Part shown: positions 23,629 through 34,764 of the stretch, piece by piece | How the letters are laid out: each line of letters opens with the position of its first letter | How positions within the stretch are numbered: position 1 is the first letter of the stretch | From: Mytilus trossulus | Taxonomy: Eukaryota > Mollusca > Bivalvia > Mytilida > Mytilidae | Direction of reading: 5' to 3' | Assembly (NCBI RefSeq): GCF_036588685.1 | Contig: NC_086384.1 | Span: 15,762,195 to 15,826,194 of the forward strand | Length of the DNA stretch: 64,000 nt | Translations under genes and position numbers: made by a program | The notes under the pieces: model-generated | Told to the model about the DNA's origin: nothing | The model's database searches: none | Seen by the model: the letters and a program-made list of their open reading frames with translations, nothing else

Positions 23629-26600
23629 CTTACTGTCCGGTATGCCATCGGCATGTAGGGCAGCAACAAAGGTTCTCCATTTCTGTCTGTCTTTGGTCAT
23701 CTTTTCTACTGTTCCCCATGTATTATCCATGGTCTTCAGTTCTCCTTCTACAGTACGTCTCCATGTGTTCTTTGGTCTACCTCGCTTACGTCTTCCTTCT
23801 GGAGTCCAATGTAGAGCTGTTCTAGTGATAGAATTTCTATCTCTTCTGATGACATGCCCAATCTATTTCCAACGCCTTCTCATTAATATTGTACCCATGC
23901 TATCTTGATGACACTGTCTTAAAAGGTCTTCATTTGATATTTTATTTGGCCAGGAAATATGTAGGATTCTTCTTAAGCTTTTGATATGGAAAATTGACAG
24001 TTTGTTTAGATCTAATTCTGTCATCCTCCAGCATTCAGATCCGTATAGCAGAGTAGATAAAACACAACTCCTATATAGTTTAAGTTTGGTCTTCTTACTA
24101 TACTGTGATGATTTCCATTCATTGTTTAATGATCTGAAAATATTTCTAGCTTTGTTTAATCTGTTCGCAATGTCATTTCCTGCACCTCCATCGTTTCTTA
24201 TTGTACTTCCTAGGTATGTAAATGTTTCTGTGATGGGAAGATCTTTTCCATATCTACTAGGATAGGAGCTGGGTTATCGATGTTTAGGGTCATGACTTCT
24301 GTTTTTGTTAGGCTGATTTTAAGTCCAACTTGACTGGCAAATGTATTAAGGCGGTTTGTCTTCCCTTGTAAATGGTGGTGGGTATGTGATAACAGAGCAT
24401 GCTTAAGATCATCAGCAAAATCAAGATCTTCTAATGTTGCTGAAAGGTTCCATCTTATTCCTCTTGGAGCATCTTCTGTTGTTTTTCTCATCACCCAATC
24501 AATGACGACATTGAAAAGAAGAGCAGACATCACACATCCTTGCCTAACACCTGTTTTTACCTCAAACCAGATGTTACTACGCCTACACTGCAAGTGAAAT
24601 TTTTGTAAAAACTTTTGATTAGTTCAATTATATCCTGTGGAATTCCATATGCTCTTAGTATTGGCCATAAGGTCTTTCTGTTGATACTGTCAAAAGCCTT
24701 CTGGAAATCCACAAAGTTGATGTAAAGCTGCCTTTGCCATTCTGTACATTGTTCGATGATGTTACGTAAAGCAAAAATTTGGTCGATGCACCCTCTACCT
24801 TTACGAAATCCTGCTTGCTCCTCTCTTAGCTGTTTATCAATTGCATCTATTATTCTTTGGATAATAATTTTGGCCATGATTTTACTTGGAATTGACAATA
24901 GAGTTATACCTCGCCAATTGCTGCAGTCGCTTAAAGCTCCTTTCTTGGCTAGCTTTATTATTATGCCTTTGGTCCAATCATCTGGTATTATTTTTCCTTC
25001 CCATATTGATGTAAATAATGATTGGAGAATTTCAGCTGCGAGTTCTGGGTCAACTTTGAAAAGTTCTGCATTCAAGTTGTCATGACCTGGTGATTTTCCA
25101 TTTTTTAAAGATTTTATTACTTTAATTATTTCCTGTTTGTCTGGAAGGTTGATATTAATTTCCAAGTCTTGAACTGCCTCAATTACTATCGCTTCGTCAT
25201 CTGGCGGTGGCCTGTTAAGTACTTCCTTAAAGTGTTCTGCCCATCTGGCTTTTTGCTCGTCTTCTGTTGTTAATAGCCTTCCATTTTTGTCTTTTATATG
25301 GACATCATTAGTGTTACGAAATTTTCCACAGATTTCTCTTGTGATCTTGTAGATTTTTCCCTGTTCGCCCTTTTCTGCTGCTTCTTCTGCTTGTTTAGCA
25401 AGGTCTTCCATGTAAGCTCTTTTGTCTGCTCTAGCCATTCGCTTTACATTTTTGTCTAGTACTCTGTAGTTTGCTTTGTGTCTTTCTTGTAACCGTTCAG
25501 ATTTGGTGTCTAGAATCTTCTTATTCATGTGACGTCTTTCTTCAATGACCTTCCATGTACCTGGTGTTATCCATTTCTTCATCTTTTTACCCTGTTTAAA
25601 ACCCAAACATTCTTTGCTAGTTGTTTCGTAAATTGTTCTTATTTGATCCCATTTTGAGTTGACTTCTGTTGTTTCTGTTGGGATCATGTCAGGATTATCT
25701 GTAAGAGCTTGAAACTTATTCTTCAATTGGAGGATGAAAGCATTTTTTTACTTTGTGATCTTGTAATTTTTTAATATCATATCTTGTGGGGACAAGTGTT
25801 TTACGTCCTGTACTTCTCAATTTCATCTGAATATTTGCAGTAACAAGGTGATGGTCACTACCAACATCTGCTCCCCTCTTGACTTTAACATCGAGTAATG
25901 AACGCCTCCAAGTACCATTTATCATAAGGTGGTCTATCTGGTTCTTATCCCTTCAATTTGGAGAACACCATGTTAATTTATGTATATCTTGATGTGAAAA
26001 TAGTGTTCCTCCTACAACCAGGTTGTAAGCTGCACATAATTCTACTAGTCTTTCTCCATTATCATTTATAGTACCACATCCATGTTTACCTATTATTCTG
26101 TCCATATCAGTGTTGTTGTTTCCCACTTTGGCATTCAAATCACCCATCACCACCAATAGATCATGACGTGGTACCAATCTCACTTCAGCTTGTAGTTGTT
26201 CGTAAAAGGTGTCTTTCATAGCTTCATCACTGTCATTTGTTGGTGCATAGCATTGTATAAGGGTCATGTTGGTGTGCACTCCTTTAAATTTTGCTGTTAT
26301 CAATCTACTATTGACAGGTTTCCATTCCATAAGTCTCTTCTCAGTGTCTTTCTTGAGGATGATGGCTACTCCTTCAAAATGATAGTTGTCATCTCTCCCT
26401 GAGTACAGAACTGTTTCTCCAGAATCTGTCTTTATCTTACCAGAACCTGTCCATCTACTCTCGCTAACTCCCAAAATGTGCAAATTATATCGCCTCATTT
26501 CTGATGTGACCTGTGCAAGTTTCCCAGTTTCATACATAGTACGTACGTTCCAGAATCCTATTCTGGTTTTTGCTTTAGCGCTCAGCACTTCATTCCTGCC

Positions 26601-26663
26601 AGCAGCTTCCTTGCGGCTTTCACCACTGGCAATCATACTATTTTCTTGAAGGCCTATTCGCAC
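23629..26663 (-). pseudogene. endonuclease-reverse transcriptase of LINE 1, broken
   Basis: Order of domains on the minus strand: endonuclease (26600-25720) with RIGFWNVRTMYETGKLAQV, VMGDLNAKVG and, past the stop, KNQIDHL and GSDHHLV; reverse transcriptase (about 25150-24200) with NGKSPGHDNLNAELF, REEQAGFRKGRGCIDQIF, INFVDFQKAFDSINR, GVRQGC and the catalytic FADD box; then a C-terminal part with YGSECWRMTE and KDRQKWRTFVAALHADG. Breaks: an in-frame TGA at 25953-25955 right after CSPN; a one-base length change in the A-run at 25741-25748; frame changes near 24590 and 24245; and a TAG at 23863-23865 inside RRWK-IGHV. The product would nick DNA and copy LINE RNA, but this copy is dead. Confidence 0.85.
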
Positions 26664-27231
26664 AGCGGTTGTTTTTGATTCCTTTGTTGCTGTGTCCGTA
26701 ACTTAATTCTTTTTACAGGATAGAGTTGTTGGCCCTATGCCGAACCCCCTACTTGGAGGGCCAGGGATTTTTTGTCGAGGTTTCCTTCCTTTAGATAAGT
26801 TGCCGACCAAGGCTGACGAACCATTATCTGCCCGTTTTTATTTCAGAGTTTTTCTTTCTCCTAGATAAATTACCTTCCTGAGTTAACGATCTTCATCTAA
26901 CCGGCTATTTACCCATAGTTGGGGCAAGGTTAATGAGAGTAAGGACGTGTCCACACGCCGGTGGGCCTACACTCTGCATCTTTAGGGCCCTTGCTGCTCC
27001 AAGATCATCTACAGTAAAGCCTGAGATACTAGATCCCAGTTACCATGTGCTGTCGCGGGGAGGCCCTGTAGAAGTCTTGACAGTGTAGAGGCTATGTACT
27101 GGCAGGAGAGGCTTACTCACTCGGCTCTCTTTTCACTCACATATGTAAGCTAGCCAGCGGCAGTTGCTTTTCATAAAAAAAAACTACACTAGACGCATAC
27201 TACTGCCCTGTGGAACAACCACCAGCACACT
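23629..27231 (-). mobile_element. RTE/CFDP2-like non-LTR retrotransposon, nearly full length
   Basis: A 3.6-kb element bounded by an exact 14-bp direct repeat. It reads on the minus strand: a GC-richer 5' UTR (27231 to about 26700), then an apurinic-type endonuclease, reverse transcriptase and a C-terminal region ending at its 3' terminus ...gacagtaag. The endonuclease resembles the one in BovB-type RTE elements and ruminant CFDP2. The 3' end lacks poly-A; taag-type tails are usual for this group. Lesions listed in the coding entry show the copy cannot make its protein. Confidence 0.85.
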
Positions 27232-27245
27232 TTTGTATTCAGATA
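27232..27245. repeat. target-site duplication of LINE 1 (right)
   Basis: tttgtattcagata, identical to 23615-23628. Confidence 0.85.
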
Positions 27246-27700
27246 TCGCAGATCAAATTTATTCGTTCATTGTGTAATCATACGTTTTTTGATTGAGTTA
27301 AGTCTGCCAATTGATATTTTATCGTATGTTTTTCTATGTTGTGATGTTATGCTATTGTTTCAGAAAAAGGGAGACGGTTTGGGCCCATTAAAACGTTTAA
27401 TCCCGCTGCAAATGTTTGCACCTGTCCTAAGTCAGGAATCTGATGTACAGTAGTTGTCGTTTGTTTATGTAATATATACGTGTTTCTCATTTCTCGTTTT
27501 GTTTATATAGATTAGACCGTTGGTTTTCCCGTTTGAATGGTTTTACACTAGTAATTTTGGGGCACTGTATAGCTTGTTGTTCGGTGTGAGCCAAGGCTCC
27601 GTGTTGAAGGCCGTACTTTAACCTATAATGGTTTAATTTTTAAATTGTTATTTGGATGGAGAGTTGTCTCATTGGCACTCACACCACATATTCCTATATC
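27246..27700 (+). repeat. dispersed repeat A, copy 4 (fullest)
   Basis: 'tgttgtgatgttatgctatt', 'ctgtcctaagtcaggaatct', 'gttggttttcccgtttgaatg', 'gttgaaggccgtactttaac' and the terminal 'gagttgtctcattggcactcacaccacat'. LINE 1 appears to have inserted at or near its 5' boundary. Confidence 0.65.
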
Positions 27701-27834
27701 TATGACAATAACTTCTCTGTTATAAATATTTCCATTTCCTACTTTTACCAAAACCATAAATTTATTGATGATAATATACGGGTTATTTTCATCATATTTT
27801 ACAATTGCTGTCTTTTGATGAGTAAATATTACTA

Positions 27835-27974
27835 GTTACATAGTGTGCTAGTGACCTAATACGGTATGTATGGGGTCGTTTAATTCAGTGTGGAGTGAAA
27901 GCGAAGTTCGAATCCCCATATGGAATTTACAGACCCCATATATACCGTGTTACGTCACTAGGACACTATGTAAC
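27835..27974. mobile_element. 140-bp foldback/MITE with 43-bp arms and a tRNA-B-box-like core
   Basis: Arms 27835-27877 (gttacatagtgtgctagtgac...) and 27932-27974 (...gtcactaggacactatgtaac) are inverted copies with about five mismatches. The roughly 55-bp centre contains agttcgaatcc (27905-27915), close to the RNA polymerase III B box GGTTCGANTCC. No coding capacity. Confidence 0.8.
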
Positions 27975-28115
27975 GAATGTATCTTAACGTGTGAAATTTA
28001 GACTAGTGACCTATCAAAATTAGCAAGTCTTCAATACTGGTAGCATAAAGAAACTACTTCTATTGATCCTACAAAAACAACTGCCAGCAATAACAACTTG
28101 TTAGGTTTAAATTAA

Positions 28116-28277
28116 GAAATAATTCATGGAAGCCATAGATTATTGGGAATTTACACATGGCCTGGGCCGTGATATTCGAATTTTATCCTGAGCGTTAGCG
28201 AGGGATAAAATCAACGAATATCACGGCCCAGGCCATGTGTAAATTTCCAATAATCTATGGCTTCCATGAATTATTTC
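28116..28277. mobile_element. 162-bp foldback element, arms of about 73 bp
   Basis: Left arm 28116-28188 (gaaataattcatggaagcca...) and right arm 28203-28277 (...tggcttccatgaattatttc) are nearly perfect inverted copies around a short 'tgagcgttagcga' loop. It can form a long hairpin; no coding frame. Boundaries are set by the loss of pairing. Confidence 0.85.
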
Positions 28278-28279
28278 GA

Positions 28280-29140
28280 TTCTAATAGGAAAAATACGAT
28301 CATTAAAAAAACTGAAGCGAGGGTGGGTAAATTTGTGTGTATGGCTGTTCTTTTTTACTCCCTGTTAGATAAAGCTAATCATTTTAATAGATCCGTAGCT
28401 TGCACGGATTATTTCGTGAACAACTGCTGAAAAAAAATATGTTTCATTCTCTAAACCAACAGTTGTCATGTTGATTTATATGTTTTTCCCGTGAGCTACC
28501 GTCAAATCCAAAGTTGACATTTCGTAACCAATGAGCCGCCATGTTGACTTGCTGAAATCAGTACATATGCGAATAATGCAATAGAATAGAAAATCAAACA
28601 TAACCTACCTTGATAATCAATTTTAATACAATTGTAAACGACATGTCAATAGTTTACGTAACAGAAAACGTTCAACTCTAGAGTTTTCATTTGTATGACG
28701 TCATGTTTTGAAATGACTTAAATGCGCCAAAAACATTAATAGACTTTCGCGGAATTTTATTTAATTTTTATTTTGTTGGTTTCTCCGAGCTCTTATGCAT
28801 TACTTCTTTTTATTATGCATCCGAATAAGACTAAAAGTGATTTTGTCTTTTCTGAATTGCAATTTTAAAAACAATTAAATCGACAAAGGGTTTGCAATTA
28901 GGTTTCAATACATGTGGATTTACGTGGGAAGTATATTGTAACAGCCATTATTATGTACACCACGGAGTCTGCGCTAAGTATAGATATATCGAGAATTTTA
29001 TCACAGTGTTGTTTACAAAGCGAAAGAAGCACGTCATATTAGAATGTGTTTTTATGAATTTATTTCAATCTTAATCATCAATTTCTTCGTCTGTTGATAC
29101 CTTTAAGATTTTTTCCCAGTACCGTTTTATTATTATAAAG
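28280..29140. other. no gene seen
   Basis: AT-rich unique-looking sequence with no supported exon. Confidence 0.4.
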
Positions 29141-29148
29141 GAACGTTA

Positions 29149-29292
29149 CACCACTACTAACCGTTTATAAAATAGGCCTCACCTCCCTTCTAACCTAATA
29201 TGGAATATAAAGGGACGTAACACCACTACTAACCTGTATGAAACAAGCCCCGCCTCCCTTTTAACCTAATATGAAATATACACAGCCTCCAC
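29149..29292 (+). repeat. 72-bp tandem duplication
   Basis: 'caccactactaacc' at 29149 and 29221, each followed by a 'cctcccttctaacctaatat' type block. Two diverged copies. Confidence 0.75.
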
Positions 29293-29724
29293 GCGGACGT
29301 TTTTAACCAATCATAACCCTAGAAATGTATAGGAGGTATAAATGGTTTTATTTACTTCTGAAATACTGATATTCCATGACGGCGCCAAAAATTTCAATTG
29401 AACAACATTGACCCGAAAATTGCATGATTTTATAGTATAGTCATGCTCATGTTTCCCAGAATTCCTCGATGGGTGAACCAAAAATGGGCGCATTCTACAG
29501 AAAGTTGGATAACTGATCTTTTTTATGTTTTTTTCAATGTTTATTTTTTGTGAATAATCTCGATGCTCACGGTCATAACTCGACTTTGCTTCAATATTCC
29601 ATTCTTGGTTACCGTATTCATGGTGTGTAGATAAAGGAAGATGAGTTGTGAGAGCCAATGAGACAACTCTGAGCGCCAGTGGTTCCTTTTATGTCCTCTT
29701 TCATAAAAAGATCAGACTATTTCT

Positions 29725-29955
29725 GTCAAAAAAAGAGGACGAAAGATACCAAAGGGACAGTCAAACTCATAAATCTAAAATAAACTGACACCGCCATGGC
29801 TAAAAATGAAAAAGACAAACAGACAAACAATAGTACACATGACATGACATAGAAAACTAAAGAATAAACAACACGAACCCCACCAAAAACTAGGGGTGAT
29901 CTCAGGTGCTCCGGAAAGGTCAGCAGATCCTGCTCCACATGTGGAACCGTCAACC
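29725..29955 (-). repeat. dispersed repeat E copy (inverted relative to 19195)
   Basis: 'gacgaaagataccaaaggga', 'gccatggctaaaaatgaaaa', 'aaactaggggtgatctcagg' and 'cagatcctgctccacatgtg'. The two minus-strand open frames here are repeat-derived. Confidence 0.65.
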
Positions 29956-30100
29956 ATTTACTTAGTGAGACTTTCTTCTAACGTTGTATGTCTGCTGTAA
30001 ATCTAAATTCATTAACTGCTTCTGTGATGATTTTGTATTTTCTAATAGGTTGCCCCGTATAATCGCTTATAGTGTTTGTTTTACGTTGTTCTTTCATCTA

Positions 30101-30841
30101 CTGTGAAAGTACTTTTATTCGTGGGGTACCAATTTTCGTGGTTTTCGTGGATGCCTTTATCCACGAATTTAAATGTCCAATGAAATAAATCAATCATTGT
30201 CCAAATCAAAACACGGAAAGATCCCCATTAGAAGGTTTGACTACTTGAGAATATATTGAGTAACGCCAATCTGAGAATACTTCAATAGCAGTCACAGAAC
30301 TCTAACCGTATGCAGGATTATACCATTTAATCTTTTTAAATAACTTTAACTGTTCTGATCTTTTAATTATCATAAAAAATACTTTTGATCAATGAAATTC
30401 AGATTTCCAGTATTGATATGCTAGTATGGTAAAGTGTTCATTGTATATCCTCCTAGTTCTCGTACATATTGGAAATAACAATTTCATGCTTGGCTTGATT
30501 TTGATAAGAGTAATTTGACAATTCGAGATACATTTAAAGCATTTGTTTATGTTACTGTTTCCGTTAGGTGACATTTTTATGGCCTAATTAACACCTTTGA
30601 TGGTCTTTAACCTGTTGATCACTTTATTATGGGTTAAATAGTGTTATCACTACGATTTACACAGTCAATGTTTACTTTGCAATTTCCTTCAATCCAGACT
30701 ATATGTAACATTTGTTTCTAAAGGTTTAATTTTAATATATTTTTTTTTTAAACTAAAATCCACGAATTTAAAAACCCACGAACATGTAAATATTGCTCAA
30801 ACCACGAAAATTGATACCCACGAATTAAAGTACTTTCACAG
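30101..30841. mobile_element. 741-bp MITE with TA target sites (Tc1/mariner-like)
   Basis: Left end ctgtgaaagtacttttattc and right end ...gaattaaagtactttcacag are inverted copies. Similarity extends inward about 45 bp ('cgtggg-tacc-attttcgtgg'), with further internal 'ccacgaattta' inverted motifs. TA lies on both sides (30099-30100, 30842-30843). No transposase frame. Confidence 0.8.
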
Positions 30842-30849
30842 TATACTTA

Positions 30850-31535
30850 TTTATAAGTTCTGCATATATTGTACACTTCTATTGGAACTGTAGTACTTGC
30901 TTTGCTTGATTTGTTTTTATTAATCTCCCTTAAGCTATGGATCATTTGCCTTTCTCGGTAGGACAATTTCTGGGTTTTTACCTTTGATTGTCTTGACCTG
31001 TGTGTGTATTCAAATATGATTTCCTTTTCAATCTTAACAGGCGCATCTAAAGCCTGTGTGCAAGGTGTTTTTAGTTTTCAATTTCCAACCTTAGCTAGTC
31101 ATTGTCCCTGTAGTACTTTGCCTACAATCTTTTATCCTGTGTGTACTACGATGTTCTGGACGGACTTGAGTTTTCCAGTTTGATAGTTTGATTTACATTT
31201 CGCAAAGAGTTCTGTTCTTCTATTTGGGTCACTGTCTCTCTTCCTTCTATAACAACATTGTTTTTCTGCATTTGCAAATGACATGATGCTCTGATAGATA
31301 AGATGCAAAATTAATGATAAATTACAAAAATCATCATCGAAAAATTCATTTGAAATAATTCCATAGCAACAAAAACATCAGTTTGTCTACCTGAGTTGGA
31401 AAAAGACCTTGATAAAGAACTATAATGATATACAATATTTGTGAATTTTTCGGACTCAACGGTATTTTTGTCCTCATTTTGAATTATTTCACAGTATTGA
31501 TTTACACTTTTGTATTCCATGAGGATATTCCAATC
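30850..31535. other. no gene seen
   Basis: AT-rich. The 69-residue open frame at 31311-31520 (minus) has no recognisable motif. Confidence 0.4.
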
Positions 31536-31559
31536 TTTTTCTTGTATTTCTCATAAAAA

Positions 31560-31695
31560 GTAACGAACCGAGAGACTTCTAAAATTGGGTGTTTTAAACC
31601 ATGCAGAAGAAACAATTGTAAGGGTTGTAAAGTCACCAACACTAGCACAGCAACAAAGCAGCGATACAACATCTATGTAACATCAAATTATAGAA
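31560..31695 (+). repeat. first copy of a diverged 140-bp direct duplication
   Basis: 'cttctaaaattgggtg', 'gaagaaacaattgtaagggt', 'gtcaccaacact' and 'cagcgatacaacatctatg' recur in order at 32440-32575. The copies are about 870 bp apart, downstream of the B-box/NHL gene. Function unknown. Confidence 0.65.
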
Positions 31696-31724
31696 CGCAG
31701 CTTACTGATCACCCAAAGTTTTTT

Positions 31725-31890
31725 GTTGGGTTCGTGTTGCTTAGCCATTAGTTTTCTATGTTGTGTCTTCTGTACTATTATTTGTCTGTTTGTCTTTTTA
31801 TTTTTAGCCATGGCGTTGTCAGTTTATTTTCTATCTATGAGTTTGACTCTCCCTTTGGTATAGTTCATTCCTCTTTTACTTTTAGTATTG
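31725..31890 (+). repeat. dispersed repeat E fragment
   Basis: 'gttttctatgttgtgtcttc', 'ttttagccatggcgttgtca' and 'gtttgactctccctttggta'. Confidence 0.6.
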
Positions 31891-32439
31891 AACATTGCGA
31901 TTCTTAAATTAAAACAAATAATTGTGTTGGTTAAATAGTATGAAGTTCAGGATTTATTCTCTTGATTTTGTATAGAAACTTTATCCATATCCCTCATTAA
32001 GTCTATCTGGTTCAAGATGTGTAGCTGATGAATTCATAATCTCTCTCTCGGTTTTTCACTTTTTGTGTCCCAATTTTGGTTGACCTCTTTTATTTGAAAA
32101 GTGACAATTCTATGAATAAGATATAAGTATGTCCTGTTCTTAAGATGTGTCTCACGATTGGGTAGATTCTTCTGTTGGTATAAAATGACCGGTTATTATC
32201 AAGATTTTGAATATAGTTTTTGATAAAGCCCAAGATAAGATTGAAAGATCCTCATGAAATATAAAGTTAAGACAACTCGCGCAAATAGAATCCTGATCTG
32301 ACAAATATTCCATCTACTGTCCGCAAGCACGGGCGGCATATTGAAACTGCTCTCTTTAAAAAAAAACTCCTGTTATTGCCTTTCGCAGACCCAAAATCTC
32401 AAAGACATACTTGTTACATCTAACCTAAAGTAATAAAAC

Positions 32440-32580
32440 ACAAGACCTCTAAAATTGGGTGGTGTTACAAACAGTATGGAAGAAGCAATGTGTAAGCGCT
32501 GTAGAGTCGCCAACACTGACCACTCTTTCACAAGCACAGTAACAAACAAAGCAGCGATACAACATCTATGCTACATCTAA
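32440..32580 (+). repeat. second copy of the 140-bp direct duplication, with a short open frame
   Basis: Matches 31560-31695. This copy can be read from an ATG as a 34-residue peptide starting MEEAMCKRCRVANTDHSF; the other copy breaks this frame. I do not recognise it. It may be the remnant of a zinc-binding protein start, or chance. Confidence 0.4.
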
Positions 32581-32982
32581 TTTTAAAACAAAAATTAGTA
32601 TTTACATTCTTCCTTGCGGAACTTGCAAACTACAATATGTTGTTGAAACAGAAACTAAATTCAACATCAGACTTAATAATCAACGGTCATTTTATATCAA
32701 AGGAAGAATTTGCCTATTCACGAGACACCTCTTTGGGTATTTGCAGCCTTATTGTTTTATATGATTATATATCTGTATATACATGATATAACATCCAGCA
32801 TTAGTGAATATGATCAAATCAGGCCTAATACGTAGCTGTTGTCTTGGTAAAATCAGAATATATTCATTGTTAAATTATTTTTTTAATTCTAATAAATTAT
32901 TCGAGTCCAGTCTAATCAAACTCATGCTATCATTAATGCATCCCATATAATATTGATAGGTCCTTATGTACAAGGGAAATAA

Positions 32983-34251
32983 CTAGAATCCAGAATAGTT
33001 TAACTCATAAAGTTTTGCCTTTCTAGTGTTTGAACTTCGTGCAACACTAACACATCCTATAAAGATAGTTCCTGTCGTAGACAGGGCAAGAGAGTATGGA
33101 AATATGATTCGCATGTCAGCAAAGTTGTAGTAGTTCATAATTTGTCCCTGGTCAGTCAGTATATGCAATGAACGATTGTCCAAATCAATAACAACAATAA
33201 TATCTGATGGTGTTGTGAGTATTCCACGAGGTTTAAATGGATTGTTATCAGTGTTGACCTCAGGGTGACCAGTGTAGATCCCTAGTATGTCTCCTCCTGG
33301 TGCTAACGCTACCACTCTACCTCTGTGATAACTATCTAACCAATCCACTACACAAATATTACCATGACTGGTACTTGTTATAAATCTAGGTACAGTAAAT
33401 ACACGTTTGTTATTTTTGTCATGTTCATATTCCTGTAGTTCTTTTCCTTCCTGGTCCATGACCACCACTACACGTCTTCCTGTGGCAGGGAATGGTTCTC
33501 CTGGAGACCGGGCTCCAATGATGACTCTGTGATCACGGGTCACATGGATAGCTCTTGGATACAATGGTTTTACATCATACCTGGAATCTGTCATCTCCCC
33601 CATCACGGTGTTGATTAATTTGAGTTTAGTCTCATCTGTTGTTACAAGAATGTTATTTGAATGAGTTTTTGCCATTTCATAAATCTTAGTATTTATACTT
33701 GTTATTACTTCAGTTCTATTCTCTCTAAGTTTGACATGTTGTAACTTTAATCTGGCATTATCTGCCATCCACATAGAACCATCAGAACATACTGCTATAT
33801 GGTGAATATCAGTTAGATCTGTTGTATAAACTTTGGATATTTCAAACTTTATCTTACTCTTCTGTTTTGGCTCCATTTCCTCTTCGACTGCATCATGCGT
33901 ATTATAGTCTTCTTCTTCAATCAACGAATGTCCATTATGAACTTTAGTGATACACTTTGGACAGATAAGTTTATGACAAGTATTGCAGTACAGACAGCAA
34001 GACTGTTGAGAATGTTCCTCGCATTTGACTTCACTGAATATTATTTTGTCCTTTGACACCTCTTGTTTTCCTATGTCATTCATGCTAAGTATTTTATGAT
34101 CTCTTCCAATCTTTAGATGGACTCCATCCTTACACTTGTCACACATGAGCGATTCACATGTGATACATTTCCATCTAATCTTATTTCCATCTTCACATAA
34201 CTGACATCCAACTGGTATTTGACCTTTTTGTATTGAACTTGCAAACGCCAT
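32983..34251 (-). CDS. B-box / NHL-like propeller protein (TRIM-type, RING-less)
   Basis: One uninterrupted 422-residue frame starting MAFASSIQKGQIPVG. Residues 16-53 form a first B-box-type zinc site (C16, C19, C29, C32, C37, C40, H45, H52) and residues 77-108 a second (C77, H80, C89, C92, C97, C100, H105, H108). Only about 40 residues separate it from the rest, so the long TRIM coiled coil is missing or minimal, and with 15 residues before the first B-box there is no RING. From about residue 145 to the end, repeated blade-like segments (IHHIAVCSDGSMWMADN, PRAIHVTRDHRVIIGA, PRGILTTPSDIIVVID) indicate a six-bladed NHL/TRIM71-like beta-propeller. Bivalves have many such intronless genes, often linked to immunity; without a RING, ubiquitin ligase activity is not expected. 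Known partners cannot be inferred. Confidence 0.85.
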   Translation of the reverse strand: MAFASSIQKGQIPVGCQLCEDGNKIRWKCITCESLMCDKCKDGVHLKIGRDHKILSMNDIGKQEVSKDKIIFSEVKCEEHSQQSCCLYCNTCHKLICPKCITKVHNGHSLIEEEDYNTHDAVEEEMEPKQKSKIKFEISKVYTTDLTDIHHIAVCSDGSMWMADNARLKLQHVKLRENRTEVITSINTKIYEMAKTHSNNILVTTDETKLKLINTVMGEMTDSRYDVKPLYPRAIHVTRDHRVIIGARSPGEPFPATGRRVVVVMDQEGKELQEYEHDKNNKRVFTVPRFITSTSHGNICVVDWLDSYHRGRVVALAPGGDILGIYTGHPEVNTDNNPFKPRGILTTPSDIIVVIDLDNRSLHILTDQGQIMNYYNFADMRIIFPYSLALSTTGTIFIGCVSVARSSNTRKAKLYELNYSGF

Positions 34252-34298
34252 TTCGAAATTTAAAGATGTCTGACTTTATTACTTCCTTGTCGCCTTAT

Positions 34299-34313
34299 CT
34301 ATATATATATAAA
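34299..34313 (-). promoter_or_regulatory. TATA box of the B-box/NHL gene
   Basis: Minus strand tttatatatatatagat about 50 bp before the ATG, leaving room for a start site roughly 20 bp upstream of the coding frame. Position and spacing support it; not proven. Confidence 0.55.
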
Positions 34314-34764
34314 TCAATATCTACTAAAACTATTGTTCTGACATGTGTAAAGCTCTAAAATGACCTCATCACAGGTATTTAAATTTAATTTATTTAGGGT
34401 GAATACACGCTGTCAGATCTTTTTAAGATTGAATTATATATTTCCTTCAGAAAATAATAAATGGATGAAAAATAGTCCATCATGCAAACTTCTGTGGTGT
34501 AATGAAAATTGGTCATTATTATTTAAAGAGGCAAAGGGTAGTCGCACCAAATATTCAACCATGACCACATCTGAAATGGGGTAGGGTGGATGGGTGGGAA
34601 GTCATCCATTTATGGTTTTTATGTTTTCATAATTTTCTGTGTGATATGAGTAAGTAAATAACCAGAATATTGAAAAATAAGCCTCAATGTTATTATGTTT
34701 AATATGACCCTACCAGTTTAGTTTGATATAAGCCTAAGTTCCTGTTTTTTTCCATATTGAATAG

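Noticed and set aside
23588-26649. Plus-strand open frames (23588-23908, 23610-23825, 23981-24265, 24756-25085, 26196-26402, 26386-26649)
   Set aside because: All are antisense shadows of the LINE 1 endonuclease-RT on the minus strand.
27900-27920. tRNA gene suggested by the gttcgaatcc motif
   Set aside because: No acceptor stem, anticodon arm or A box at the right spacing; the motif lies in the loop of a foldback element.
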